DNA of 64,000 nt from Neomesorhizobium albiziae. GTDB lineage: Bacteria; Pseudomonadota; Alphaproteobacteria; Rhizobiales; Rhizobiaceae. The notes under the pieces were generated by a model. The model was given only the letters and a program-made list of their open reading frames with translations, made no database searches and was not told the DNA's origin. Positions 52,643 to 62,665 of the stretch are shown here, piece by piece (position 1 is the stretch's first letter; each line of letters starts with the position of its first letter). The DNA lies in contig NZ_FOSL01000007.1 of the NCBI RefSeq assembly GCF_900114255.1, positions 62,001 through 126,000 of the forward strand. The letters are read 5' to 3'. The position numbers and the translations under genes are program-made.

Positions 52643-55600
52643 ATGACGCTGCACAAGGTTGCGCTTGACGACAAGTTCGACCTGTCGAAGGAACGCATCT
52701 TCCTTTCCGGCTCTCAGGCAATCATCCGCATGCTGCTGATGCAGCGCGAGCGCGACCGCCGCAATGGGCTGAACACCGCGGGTTTCGTTTCCGGCTATCG
52801 CGGCTCGCCGCTCGGCGGCCTGGACCTCCAGCTCTGGAAAGCCAAGGACAAGCTCGCTGAGGCCGACATCGTCTTCCAGCCGGGCCTGAATGAAGAACTG
52901 GCGGCGACCGCCTGCTGGGGTTCGCAGCAGACCGAGCTTCTGGGCGAAGGCAAGCACGACGGCGTCTTCGCGCTCTGGTATGGCAAGGGCCCCGGCGTCG
53001 ACCGCTCCGGCGACGTTTTCCGCCACGCCAACCTTGCCGGCTCGTCCAGGCACGGCGGCGCGCTCGCGCTGATGGGCGACGACCACATGGCGGAATCCTC
53101 GACCGTCGCACATGCGACAGAGTTCCTGTTCGTGGACACGATGATCCCCATCCTCAATCCGGCGGGCGTGCAGGAGCTGATCGACTACGGCCTTTACGGT
53201 TATGCGCTGTCGCGTTTCGCCGGCACCTGGGCGGCGATCAAATGCGTCAAGGACAACATCGAATCGACGGCATCGGTCGACGTTTCGCTCGAGCGGCTGG
53301 GCATCGTGCTTCCCGAATTCGACATGCCGCCGGGCGGCCTCAACATCCGCCACGAGATCGACCAGCTCGGCCAGGAGGCGCGCCTCCACGAATACAAGCG
53401 CACGGCCGCGTCCGCTTTCATTGCCGCCAACAGACTGAACAAGATCGTATATTCCGGCGGCCGCAAGCCGAAGATCGGCATCATGACGGTGGGCAAGAGC
53501 TATCTCGATGTGCGGCAGGCGCTCGACGATCTCGGCATCGACGAGGCGCAAGCCAACAGGATGGGGCTTCGGCTCTTCAAGGTCGCTTGTCCGTGGCCAC
53601 TCGATCTCGAACATATCGCCGAGTTCGTGCAAGGGCTCGAGATGATCCTGGTGGTCGAGGAAAAACGCTCGCTGATCGAAGTGCAGGTCCGCGAGAGCCT
53701 TTACGGTACGGCCCGGCAGCCGCTGGTGCTGGGCAAGAGGGACGAGCGCGGCGCCTGGCTGTTCCCGGCCAAGGGCGCACTCGACCCCAACGAGATTGCA
53801 ATTGCCGTCGGCGAGCGGATCCTGAAGGTGATCGGGCCATCGGAAGAGATCGGCGCGCGGGTCCGGCAATTGCGGCAGTACCAGGCGATGCTGGCCGATA
53901 CCAAGGATGTGGCGAATCGCACGCCCTACTTCTGTTCCGGTTGCCCGCACAATTCGTCGACCAAGGTGCCGGAAGGATCGATCGCCGGCGCCGGAATCGG
54001 GTGTCATTTCATGGCGTTGTGGATGGACCGGTCGACCGTCGGCTTCACGGCGATGGGAGGCGAGGGCGCGCAGTGGATCGGTCAGGCGCCGTTTTCAAAG
54101 CGCGAGCATCTTTTCCAGAATCTCGGCGACGGTACCTACAATCATTCCGGCACGCTGGCGCTCAGGGCCGCACTCGCCGCCGGCACCAACGTAACCTACA
54201 AGATCCTCTACAACGATGCGGTCGCAATGACCGGTGGACAGCCGCACGAGGGCAACCTCAGCGTCGACATGATCGCTCGGCAGGTGCGCGCCGAGGGCGT
54301 CGAGAAGATTGCCGTCGTCACCGACGAACCCGGCAAATACGACGCGAAGTTCACGTTTCCACCTGACATCAGCTTCCATCACCGCGACGACCTGGATCTC
54401 GTGCAACGTGAATTGCGCGAGGTGAAGGGCGTCTCGGTTCTGCTCTACGACCAGACCTGCGCCGCCGAAAAACGCCGCCGCCGCAAGCGCGGCACGTTTC
54501 CCGATCCCGACAAGCGCGTCATCATCAACGAACTGGTCTGCGAAGGGTGCGGCGATTGCGGCGTGCAGTCGAACTGCGTCTCGATCCAGCCGGTGGAGAC
54601 CGAGTTCGGCCGCAAGCGCAGGATAGACCAGTCGAGCTGCAACAAGGATTTTTCCTGCGTCAACGGGTTTTGCCCGTCCTTCGTCACTGTACATGGCGCC
54701 AAGATCCGCAAGGCCGAAGGCATCGCCGGCAAGGCCGATCCGCTCGACGGGGTGCCGGAGCCGAAACAGTTTCCGCTGGACAATGGCTGGGCCTCCATCA
54801 TAGACGGCGTCGGCGGCACCGGTGTCGTCACGGTCGGCGCCATCCTCGGCATGGCGGCACATCTCGAGGGCAAGGGCTGCGGCATGATCGACATGGCCGG
54901 CCTTGCCCAGAAGGGCGGCGCGGTGTTCAGCCATGTCCGCATCGCCAACACGCCGGAGGAAATCCACGCGATCCGGGTTTCGGCCGGCAAGGCCGACCTG
55001 ATCCTCGGTTGCGATCTCGTCGTTTCGGGCGCCAAGAAGGTGCTGGCGGCGGTGCGGGAGGGGCAGACGATCTTCGTCGCAAACACCGCCGAGATCATGC
55101 CTGGCGATTTTGCGCGCTCGGCCGATTTCTCGCTGCCGGCGGAACGCCTTAAAAAGGCGATCCGGGCAGCCGCCGGCGATGACAAGGCGCATTTCTTCGA
55201 TGCCACCCGCACCGCGGCCGCGCTCTTCGGCAATTCGCTTGGCGCCAACATGTTTATGCTGGGTTTTGCCCATCAGCATGGCGGCCTGCCGCTTTCCGGC
55301 GAGGCGGTCGAGAAGGCGATCGAGCTGAATGGCGAGGCGGTGGCGATGAACATCGCCGCTTTCCGCTGGGGCCGCCGGGCCTCACACGAGCCGGAATTCG
55401 TACGCGGACTTGTGAACCAGTCGGACGAGCCGTCCGGCAGCGGGCTGGCGCAGACGCTCGACCAAATCATTGCCCGGCGCGTCGAGTTCCTCACCGCCTA
55501 TCAGAACGCCGCCTATGCCGAGCGCTACCGCAACCGCGTGGCCGCCGTGCGCGCAGCCGAAGCCAAGGCCGTGCCCGGCCAGACTGCGATCACCGAAGCA

Positions 55601-56116
55601 GCGGCCCGCAATCTGTTCAAGCTGATGGCGATCAAGGACGAATACGAGGTTGCTCGGCTCTACACAGACGGATCGTTCCAGAAGCAACTAGCGGCGCAAT
55701 TCCAGGCATATGACCGCCTCGAATTCCACCTGGCGCCGCCTATCCTCGGTCGCCGCGGTTCCGACGGGAAGCCGCGCAAATCGAACTTCGGGCCCTGGAT
55801 GATGACCGGGTTTCGCGTGCTTGCCGGGCTGAAGCGCCTGCGCGGGTCGCCGCTTGACATCCTTGGCTATTCCGCGGAACGGCGCATGGAGCGCCGTCTG
55901 CTTGCCGACTATGAAGGCGACCTCGACCTGATCGTGCGCACGCTTTCCGCTGGCAAGGCAGAGGCCGCCGCTGCTCTGGCGTCGGTTCCCACGCTGATCC
56001 GCGGCTACGGGCATGTGAAGCGTACCAATGCCGAAAAGGCCGCAGGCGAGCGCGACCGGCTGCTTAAGCGGCTGCAAGACGAACTTCCGGCGCCGATTCT
56101 GGCGGCAGCCGAATAA
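52643..56116 (+). CDS. Indolepyruvate ferredoxin oxidoreductase, fused alpha/beta/gamma type
   Basis: 1157 residues from ATG 52643, preceded by GGAGGAA. A single chain combines the parts of 2-oxoacid:ferredoxin oxidoreductases: N-terminal pyrimidine domain (AGFVSGYRGSPLGGLD), TPP domain with RTPYFCSGCPHNSSTKVPEG, GIGCHFMA and AMTGGQPHEG; a Cys cluster CEGCGDCGVQSNC (C633, C636, C639, C645) for an iron-sulphur cluster, and a C-terminal gamma domain (GVGGTGVVTVGAILGMAAHLEG). It decarboxylates aryl or branched 2-oxoacids to acyl-CoA, reducing ferredoxin. Usually in amino acid breakdown. Substrate class inferred from family. Confidence 0.9.
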   Translation: MTLHKVALDDKFDLSKERIFLSGSQAIIRMLLMQRERDRRNGLNTAGFVSGYRGSPLGGLDLQLWKAKDKLAEADIVFQPGLNEELAATACWGSQQTELLGEGKHDGVFALWYGKGPGVDRSGDVFRHANLAGSSRHGGALALMGDDHMAESSTVAHATEFLFVDTMIPILNPAGVQELIDYGLYGYALSRFAGTWAAIKCVKDNIESTASVDVSLERLGIVLPEFDMPPGGLNIRHEIDQLGQEARLHEYKRTAASAFIAANRLNKIVYSGGRKPKIGIMTVGKSYLDVRQALDDLGIDEAQANRMGLRLFKVACPWPLDLEHIAEFVQGLEMILVVEEKRSLIEVQVRESLYGTARQPLVLGKRDERGAWLFPAKGALDPNEIAIAVGERILKVIGPSEEIGARVRQLRQYQAMLADTKDVANRTPYFCSGCPHNSSTKVPEGSIAGAGIGCHFMALWMDRSTVGFTAMGGEGAQWIGQAPFSKREHLFQNLGDGTYNHSGTLALRAALAAGTNVTYKILYNDAVAMTGGQPHEGNLSVDMIARQVRAEGVEKIAVVTDEPGKYDAKFTFPPDISFHHRDDLDLVQRELREVKGVSVLLYDQTCAAEKRRRRKRGTFPDPDKRVIINELVCEGCGDCGVQSNCVSIQPVETEFGRKRRIDQSSCNKDFSCVNGFCPSFVTVHGAKIRKAEGIAGKADPLDGVPEPKQFPLDNGWASIIDGVGGTGVVTVGAILGMAAHLEGKGCGMIDMAGLAQKGGAVFSHVRIANTPEEIHAIRVSAGKADLILGCDLVVSGAKKVLAAVREGQTIFVANTAEIMPGDFARSADFSLPAERLKKAIRAAAGDDKAHFFDATRTAAALFGNSLGANMFMLGFAHQHGGLPLSGEAVEKAIELNGEAVAMNIAAFRWGRRASHEPEFVRGLVNQSDEPSGSGLAQTLDQIIARRVEFLTAYQNAAYAERYRNRVAAVRAAEAKAVPGQTAITEAAARNLFKLMAIKDEYEVARLYTDGSFQKQLAAQFQAYDRLEFHLAPPILGRRGSDGKPRKSNFGPWMMTGFRVLAGLKRLRGSPLDILGYSAERRMERRLLADYEGDLDLIVRTLSAGKAEAAAALASVPTLIRGYGHVKRTNAEKAAGERDRLLKRLQDELPAPILAAAE

Positions 56117-56180
56117 ATCGGCACTGCGCGAGCCCGACTCCAGCCTCGCGCAACTAAGCCTTTCTTAATTGCGGTATGCG

Positions 56181-58520
56181 ATGACAGGTCGTCGCGCGGT
56201 CCCGCAGGAAATGTCGAAGAACAAACCGGACGAGATACCAAGAGACATTTACGTCGGTTTCGTCAGGTCGTTGTTCCGCGACCCCGGAATCCTGCTGATC
56301 GGCGCGCTTTGCCATGGGCTGATCGGCCTGCTCTGCTATTTCCGGTCCGGCGAACTGCCCTATCTCATCCTCGCCGTTCTCATGCTTTGCGCGGGCATGT
56401 TCCGCTTCCGGGCGATCAGGAGGGTCGATCCCCACGGGATAGCCGAATTCGAATCGGCGCTCCAATGGGAGCGCTACTACATCGCGGCCGGCACCGTGCA
56501 AGGCTCGATCGTCGGCCTTTTTGCGTTGTTTGCGGTCTACTGGGCGCCTGACGAATTCAGCGAGATCGCGGCGGTCGCCGTCGTGATGGGCGGCGCCATC
56601 ACCATTGCGGGGCGCAACTACGGCTCCAAGAAGATGGTCACCATCCTGACGCTGACGGCGGTGGGGCCGATCGCGCTCGGGCTGATGCTGAAGGGCGACG
56701 TCTACCATTTCGTGCTCGGCCTCTTCATCGTTCCCTTCATGGTCATCATTCTGAAGATGGCCGAACTTGTCCGTACCGTCCTGTTCACCGCGATCACCGA
56801 GGAAAAGAAGGCCAGCGAGCTTGCCCAGCGCTTCAATCGTGCGCTGAACACAATGTCGCACGGCCTCGCCATGCTCGGTCCGGATGGAAGGGTTCTGGTG
56901 GCCAACGCCGAAGCGGCAACCCTGTTGTCCATGTCTTCGCCGGACGCGCTTCTGGGCCGCTCGATCCGCTCCCTACTGATGCGCGGCGTCGCCGGCGGCA
57001 TGCTGGCGGCCAAGGATTGCCGTTACGTCGAGGCGCAGCTCAGCAGGGCCTTGCGCGAAGGACGCGACAGGAAAGTCCTGGTCAGCTTCTCGAACGGCCA
57101 GCATTACGAGTTTTCGGCGCGCGGCGGCAGCCAGGATCTCGGCGTCATCACGTTCGAGGACGTCACGCGGCGGGTGCAGACCGAGGAAAAAATCCGCAAT
57201 ATGGCGCGCTATGACAGCCTGACCGGGCTCGCCAACCGCGCCTATTTCCACGAAGTGGTGGCGGAATCCATGGAAACCGGCGATCGCAACCGGCTGTGCG
57301 GGCTGGCGGTCTTCGATCTCGACGATTTCAAGAGCGTCAACGACACGCTCGGCCATCCCGTAGGCGACGGGCTGATCTATGCAGTGGCGGAAAGACTGTC
57401 AGCACTTGCCGGTGAGCACACGCGCGTCAGCCGCTTCGGTGGCGACGAATTCATGATTTTCTTCGACCGGGTGGAGGGGGAAGGCCATCTTGCCGCGATG
57501 CTCGACGACATCTTCGCCAACATGCAGGGCGAGGTGGATGTCGCGGGACATGCATTGCGTATCCAGATGAGTGCCGGTGCGGTTCTTTCGCGCGTCGGCG
57601 ATACGGATGTCGACGCCATGATCGTGAAAGCCGACCTGGCGCTCTACAAGGCGAAAGAGCTCGGCAAGAACGGCTGGCGACTTTTCGAGGCGGCCATGGA
57701 TGCCGCCTTTCGCAACCGGCAGGTAATGAAGGCCGATCTGCGCAGTGCCGTGGAGGCAGGCAATTTGCGTGTCGTTTACCAGCCCATCGTGGCGATGGAT
57801 TCGATGCGGATCGCCAGCTGCGAAGCGCTGTGCCGTTGGGACCACCCCGACCTTGGCCCGATCTCGCCCGCGATCTTCATACCGCTGGCCGAGGAGATGG
57901 GCATCATCTCGGAGATCAGCAGCTTCATGTTGCAGGCTGCCTGTTTCGAATGCGCGAAATGGCCGGAGCAGACGGGCGTTTCAATCAACCTGTCCGCAAA
58001 GGATTTCCGCAACCGCGAGATCATCGGCAAGGTGCGCAACGCTCTTGCCGCATCGAAGCTGGCTCCCAACCGGCTCGAAATCGAGGTGACCGAAACCGCC
58101 TTGCTCGACGACAAGTCGCTGACCCGGCAATCGATCGAGGAACTCAAGGCAATGGGCGTGCGCATCGCGCTCGACGATTTCGGCACCGGTTATTCCAGCT
58201 TGAGCTATCTGCACAAACTGCCGCTCGACAAGGTCAAGATCGACCGTAGCTTCCTCAACGACGTCACCCAGAGCCCGCGTTCGCTCGAACTGCTGAGGGG
58301 CGTTGTAAACCTGTCGCGCTCACTGGGATTGACAGTCACGGTCGAGGGTGTCGAAACATTCGAGCAGTTGAAAATCCTGGCGCTGGAGGTCAAGCCCGAC
58401 CTCGTGCAGGGTTTCCTTTTCGGCGCCGCACTCAGCGCTTCGGGCATCGAGACGATGTCGAATACGGTCTGGCCGTTCGCGCAGGACATCAAATCGGCCA
58501 GGCGGGCCGTGCGTCGTTGA
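56181..58520 (+). CDS. Membrane GGDEF-EAL protein with PAS domain
   Basis: 779 residues using ATG 56181; ATG 56211 (MSKNKPDEIP) is an alternative, and neither has a strong ribosome site. N-terminal 200 residues hold about five membrane helices; a PAS-like domain follows (NRALNTMSHGLAMLGPDGRV), then GGDEF with RFGGDEF (GGDEF at 420-424) and EAL with CEALCRW (EAL at 548-550), SINLSAKDFRN, VTETALLDD, DDFGTGYSS and QGFLFGAA. Both catalytic cores look intact. The usual RxxD inhibitory site five residues before GGDEF is absent. It can make and/or degrade cyclic di-GMP at the membrane. Confidence 0.92.
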   Translation: MTGRRAVPQEMSKNKPDEIPRDIYVGFVRSLFRDPGILLIGALCHGLIGLLCYFRSGELPYLILAVLMLCAGMFRFRAIRRVDPHGIAEFESALQWERYYIAAGTVQGSIVGLFALFAVYWAPDEFSEIAAVAVVMGGAITIAGRNYGSKKMVTILTLTAVGPIALGLMLKGDVYHFVLGLFIVPFMVIILKMAELVRTVLFTAITEEKKASELAQRFNRALNTMSHGLAMLGPDGRVLVANAEAATLLSMSSPDALLGRSIRSLLMRGVAGGMLAAKDCRYVEAQLSRALREGRDRKVLVSFSNGQHYEFSARGGSQDLGVITFEDVTRRVQTEEKIRNMARYDSLTGLANRAYFHEVVAESMETGDRNRLCGLAVFDLDDFKSVNDTLGHPVGDGLIYAVAERLSALAGEHTRVSRFGGDEFMIFFDRVEGEGHLAAMLDDIFANMQGEVDVAGHALRIQMSAGAVLSRVGDTDVDAMIVKADLALYKAKELGKNGWRLFEAAMDAAFRNRQVMKADLRSAVEAGNLRVVYQPIVAMDSMRIASCEALCRWDHPDLGPISPAIFIPLAEEMGIISEISSFMLQAACFECAKWPEQTGVSINLSAKDFRNREIIGKVRNALAASKLAPNRLEIEVTETALLDDKSLTRQSIEELKAMGVRIALDDFGTGYSSLSYLHKLPLDKVKIDRSFLNDVTQSPRSLELLRGVVNLSRSLGLTVTVEGVETFEQLKILALEVKPDLVQGFLFGAALSASGIETMSNTVWPFAQDIKSARRAVRR

Positions 58521-58655
58521 AGCAGTGATTTCCAGGCATGCACGGGGCGCCTCGATTAACCTTAACGATGAGTAAACGGTCGACGTCGTATTCTCACCTT
58601 TACATATGGCGGCCTTGGGCTACGCTTCGGGCGCGGTGGTAGACGGGGGCGTTGT

Positions 58656-59429
58656 ATGAGTGGGCAGTTGACGACGCGCCGCGATGCGGTCGACACGGAA
58701 GCGTCTTCAGTCGGGGTATCGAGTTTCGCGAAAAGCGTTAACGCGCTGCTCGAGCGCACGGAGTACCGGCGCTGCGACAGCGGCGAGGACATGGAGGCCG
58801 TCTACCGGCTTCGCTACAAGGCTTACCGGGCCCACGGGCTGGTCATCGAAAAGCACGATCAGCTTATCTCCGACAAGCTGGACGAAGCGCCGAACTGCTA
58901 CCGGTTCGGCATCTATATCGACGGCAGGCTGATCAGCACGGTGCGTTTGCACCACATTACCAAAGCGGAGCCGTTCGGGCCGATCATGGCCGTGTTCGAC
59001 GATCTGCTGCAGCCGCGTCTCGAGCGCGGGGAAACCTTCATCAACCCCAGCCAGTTCACCGCCGATCCCGACTGGACCACAACCTACCGGGCGCTCCCTT
59101 ACCTGACGCTGCGGCTGGCGGTGATCGCCAATGCCTACTTCAAGAGCAGCAATTGCGTTTGCATGATCCGCGACGAGCACACCGCTTTCTACCAGCGCAT
59201 CTTCGGATCGGTCCAGGTCGATACTCCACGTCCTTATCCGCCGTTCACGGTGCCGGTGATGCTCTACGATTCGGATTGTTCGATAAATCTGGAAAGCACG
59301 CTCCAGCGGTTCCCGTTCTTCCGCTCGACGCCGGTCGAGCAACGCATGCTGTTTGCCAAGCCCGGCCACGGAGAACTGGCTCCGCTCACCATCCTGCCCA
59401 GCCCGAAATACGTTCGCGAAGCCGCCTGA
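58656..59429 (+). CDS. FeeM-like N-acyl amino acid synthase / autoinducer-synthase-fold protein
   Basis: 257 residues. The core has a GNAT/LuxI-like fold pattern: VYRLRYKAYRAHGLVIEKHDQ (residues 49-69, conserved Arg, Tyr, Asp), KLDEAPNCYRFGIYIDG, RLISTVRLHHITK (R97 at the LuxI Arg position) and GETFINPSQFTADPDW. Such proteins join an acyl chain from acyl-ACP to an amino acid or homoserine lactone. A disordered N-terminal 30 residues precede it. It lies between a cyclic di-GMP gene and a Crp/Fnr regulator gene; no LuxR gene is adjacent. Product is unknown. Confidence 0.7.
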   Translation: MSGQLTTRRDAVDTEASSVGVSSFAKSVNALLERTEYRRCDSGEDMEAVYRLRYKAYRAHGLVIEKHDQLISDKLDEAPNCYRFGIYIDGRLISTVRLHHITKAEPFGPIMAVFDDLLQPRLERGETFINPSQFTADPDWTTTYRALPYLTLRLAVIANAYFKSSNCVCMIRDEHTAFYQRIFGSVQVDTPRPYPPFTVPVMLYDSDCSINLESTLQRFPFFRSTPVEQRMLFAKPGHGELAPLTILPSPKYVREAA

Positions 59430-59430
59430 T

Positions 59431-59535
59431 CTCTTACAGCGCGTCGCGCCGAATGGGATTCGGCGGCCGCGCTGTAGCTTCTTGCTTGTGCATGTCGTTT
59501 CTCCCGAAACCGAGGACACTTTCGGGCGACATGCA
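59431..59535. repeat. RIME1-like palindromic repeat, copy 2
   Basis: Nearly identical to copy 1 (35185-35288), with a one-base length difference in the spacer between its two palindromes (GCTTCTTGCTTGTG against GCTTGTTGTTGTG) and a few substitutions. Starts directly after the FeeM-like stop codon (TGA at 59427-59429) and may act as its 3-prime hairpin. Confidence 0.8.
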
Positions 59536-59626
59536 CTAGCGCCGGCTTGCTGCTTGTCACGGCGCAATCGCGCCGTCATAACCTTCGGAAGCGTGGCCGT
59601 TTCGGTCGTGATTTCCTCGAGGGAGC

Positions 59627-60301
59627 ATGTACGCAAGGAACGAACTCGCCCGAACAGCAATATGGTCTCGCGAATTGAGCGACGACGAGATCGAGCGCGC
59701 GAGCCGGGGCTTGTCCGAGCGGCAGTTCGCCAAGGGCAGCTATGTCTGCCATCGCGGCGACAAGCTGGATTACTGGACCGGTGTCGTGACCGGGCTGGTG
59801 AAGATCTCGGCCATCTCGCGCAGCGGCAAGGCAATGACCTTCGCCGGCGCCGGCGCAGGGGGCTGGTTCGGCGAAGGCTCGGTGCTCAAGGACGAGCCAC
59901 GCAAGTATGATCTCGTCGCGCTGCGCGACACGCGGCTGGCGATGATGCAGCGCTCCACCTTCATGTGGCTTTACGAGAACAGCACGGCCTTCAACCGGTT
60001 CCTCGTTCGCCAGCTCAACGAACGCATGGGGCAGTTCATCGCCACCATAGAATATGACCGCATCCTCGATCCCAAGGCCCGCGTGGCCCGCAATCTTTCG
60101 TGGTTCTTCAATCCCGTCCTCTATCCCGATACCGGATCGGAAATCGAGATATCCCAGGAGGAACTGGGCCTGCTTGCCGGCGTGTCGCGGCAAGTGGCCA
60201 ACCGCAGTCTGCAGGAGCTCGAGGAAGAAGGGGTGCTGCGCGCCGACCATGGCCGCATCACGGTGATCGACCTCAAGGCCTTGAGCGACTACGAAGGTTA
60301 G
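59627..60301 (+). CDS. Crp/Fnr-family transcriptional regulator
   Basis: 224 residues. Cyclic-nucleotide-binding fold (residues about 20-135: RQFAKGSYVCHRGDKLDYWTG, MTFAGAGAGGWFGEGSVLKD) and a C-terminal winged helix (EISQEELGLLAGVSRQVANR then SLQELEEEGVLRADHGRITV). The four Fnr iron-sulphur cysteines are absent, so it is not an oxygen sensor of the classic kind; the effector cannot be told. Alone after RIME copy 2, 91 bp before its ATG. Confidence 0.87.
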   Translation: MYARNELARTAIWSRELSDDEIERASRGLSERQFAKGSYVCHRGDKLDYWTGVVTGLVKISAISRSGKAMTFAGAGAGGWFGEGSVLKDEPRKYDLVALRDTRLAMMQRSTFMWLYENSTAFNRFLVRQLNERMGQFIATIEYDRILDPKARVARNLSWFFNPVLYPDTGSEIEISQEELGLLAGVSRQVANRSLQELEEEGVLRADHGRITVIDLKALSDYEG

Positions 60302-60670
60302 CCGGGATTTGTGGAGGGAGCAGGCAGGATCCCGCGATCACATAAGACAATTGCCCTTGCTGTCTGTCAATGCCGGTGTTGATCGCACGCCGAATTTGCG
60401 GATAGCTTTACCCAACAACAAGGAGCAGCCCGGCTCGGCCGGACAAGCTCCGAAGGTGGCGAACGCTCCGCCGCAAATGTGGGAGGCATTTGATTTGTCG
60501 CAGCTTCTGGCGTTGCGCGCCGTTTTGTGCAGGACAGCTTCCGGAGCCGGGTCGGTCGCCGGCGGCCTCCGGGCATCTTTCGATCCTTCATACAATGTCG
60601 GGCTTGCGCGCTGGCGTAACGCGGTCAATATGCCTGGACCAACGGCCCAAAGGGCGGAACCGGGAGGGAC
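60302..60670. other. 369-bp spacer before acyl-CoA ligase operon
   Basis: No convincing gene on either strand. CAACAACAAGGAGCAGC near 60413-60429 resembles a ribosome site but the frame after it is short and unsupported. A GGGAGG at 60662-60667 is the ribosome site of the next gene. No promoter or operator could be picked out. Confidence 0.4.
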
Positions 60671-62665
60671 ATGACCATGGTTGCTACGGCTACAGCCGCC
60701 GGCATGGTGCTCGACACGTTCCCGAAATATCTGCTTTTGAACGCCGAGCGTTTCGGCCGCCTGCCGGCGATGCGCCACAAGGACTACGGCATCTGGCAGA
60801 GCTGGACCTGGGCCGAGCAAAAGGTGCAAGTGCGATCATTGGCGCTCGGCCTTCAGGCGCTTGGGGTCAAGCATGGCGACAAGATCGCCATCGTTGGAAC
60901 CAACCGCCCGCGCCTTTACTGGGGTTTTGCCGCGGCGCAATCGCTGGGCGCCATCCCGGTGCCGGTCTATGCCGACGCGGTGGCCGAGGAAATGGCCTAT
61001 GTGCTCGATAATGCCGAAGTGCGCTTTGCCATCGTCCAGGATCAGGAGCAGGTCGACAAGATCCAGTCCTTTGCCGACAAAATCCCGGCGCTGAAGGAGA
61101 TCATCTACGACGAGCCACGCGGCCTGCGCGACTATGGTCACGAACGTCTGCACGATTTCTCCGCCATACAGGCCAGTGGCGAGACCCTGCTTGAAGCCGA
61201 TGCCGGCCTGGCGGCGCGTTGGGAGGAAAACATTCGCCAGGCCAGCGGCGACGACATTTCCGTCATGCTCTATACGTCCGGCACGACCGGCCGTTCGAAA
61301 GGCGTGATGATCAAGGCGTCGAATGCGGTCAACGCCGCGGCCGACACCGTGGCTTTCGACAGGCTTTCGCAACGTGACAGCGTGCTTGCCTATCTGCCGC
61401 TCGCCTGGGTTGGCGATCACTATCTCAACTACGCGCAGGGCTACGTTTCCGGCTTCTGCATGTGTTGTCCGGAAAGCCATGAGACGGTTGCCCATGATCT
61501 TCGCGAGATCGGGCCGACCTTCTATTTCGCGCCGCCGCGCATTTTCGAAGGACTGTTGACCAGCGTGACGATCCGCATGGAGGACGCCGGCCGGCTGAAG
61601 CGGTGGATGTTCGACTATTACCTCCGCGTGGCCAGGAAATACGGCCAGGCTATCCTCGAAGGCGGGTCGGTGCCGTTGCTCGGCAGGCTCAACTACGCGC
61701 TCGGGGAAATGCTGGTTTACGGCCCGCTGAAAAACGTGCTCGGCCTGTCCAACATCCGCGTCGCCTATACCGCCGGCGAGGCGATCGGCGAGGATCTGTT
61801 TTCCTTCTTCCGCTCGCTCGGCATCAACCTGAAGCAGCTCTATGGGCAGACTGAAGCATTCCTCTATGTCACCGTACAGAAGGATGGCGCGGTGCGCTCG
61901 GATGCGGTCGGCCCGGCGGCGCCCAATGTCGACATCCGCATTTCCAACGACGGCGAGGTCCAGTTCCGTTCACCCGGCATGTTCTCCGGCTATTTCAAGC
62001 AGGATGACAAGACGCGCGAGGCGCTGACCAAGGACGGCTATGTCAAAACCGGCGACGCGGGGTTCTTCGACAAGGATGGCCAACTCAAGATCATCGACCG
62101 CGCCAAGGATGTCGGAAAGCTGGAGTCCGGCGCACTGTTCGCGCCGAAATACATCGAGAACACGCTGAAGTTCTTTCCCAACGTCAAGGAGGCGGTGGCT
62201 TTCGGCGACGGCCGCGGCTTCTGCGCCGCCTTCATCAACATCGACCTGCAGGCGGTCGGCAACTGGGCCGAGCGCAACAACATCGCCTATGCCTCCTATC
62301 AGGAACTGGCCGGGCACCCGGAGGTCTACAAGCTCATCGCCAAACATGTCGACGAGACCAACCTCAGGCTGTCGCGCGAGCCGCTGATGGCCGGGGCGCA
62401 GATCAGGCGGTTCCTCGTGCTGCACAAGGAACTCGACGCCGACGACGGCGAACTGACGCGCACGCTGAAGGTGCGGCGGTCCTTCGTCGGCGAACGCTAC
62501 AGCGACCTAATCGAGGCGCTCTATGACGGCTCGACGGAGAAATACACCGAGACCGAAATGACCTTCGAGGACGGCCGAAAGGGCAAGATCCGCGCCACCG
62601 TCAGGATCGAGGACGCCAGGGTTTATGACGCGAAGGTCGAAAAATTCCGCGAGGCCGCAGAATGA
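60671..62665 (+). CDS. AMP-forming long-chain acyl-CoA synthetase
   Basis: 664 residues starting at ATG 60671; ATG 60677 is two codons further and has better spacing from GGGAGG. AMP-binding family motifs: MLYTSGTTGRSKGVMIKAS (P-loop), LYGQTEAFLYVT, TKDGYVKTGDAGFFDKDGQ and the hinge IIDRAKDVGKLESG; the C-terminal lysine segment lies in GELTRTLKVRRSFVGERY. Length fits long-chain fatty-acyl or aryl-acid ligases. It overlaps livG by 4 bp (ATGA), so it is coupled to an import operon and probably activates the imported acid. Confidence 0.88.
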   Translation: MTMVATATAAGMVLDTFPKYLLLNAERFGRLPAMRHKDYGIWQSWTWAEQKVQVRSLALGLQALGVKHGDKIAIVGTNRPRLYWGFAAAQSLGAIPVPVYADAVAEEMAYVLDNAEVRFAIVQDQEQVDKIQSFADKIPALKEIIYDEPRGLRDYGHERLHDFSAIQASGETLLEADAGLAARWEENIRQASGDDISVMLYTSGTTGRSKGVMIKASNAVNAAADTVAFDRLSQRDSVLAYLPLAWVGDHYLNYAQGYVSGFCMCCPESHETVAHDLREIGPTFYFAPPRIFEGLLTSVTIRMEDAGRLKRWMFDYYLRVARKYGQAILEGGSVPLLGRLNYALGEMLVYGPLKNVLGLSNIRVAYTAGEAIGEDLFSFFRSLGINLKQLYGQTEAFLYVTVQKDGAVRSDAVGPAAPNVDIRISNDGEVQFRSPGMFSGYFKQDDKTREALTKDGYVKTGDAGFFDKDGQLKIIDRAKDVGKLESGALFAPKYIENTLKFFPNVKEAVAFGDGRGFCAAFINIDLQAVGNWAERNNIAYASYQELAGHPEVYKLIAKHVDETNLRLSREPLMAGAQIRRFLVLHKELDADDGELTRTLKVRRSFVGERYSDLIEALYDGSTEKYTETEMTFEDGRKGKIRATVRIEDARVYDAKVEKFREAAE

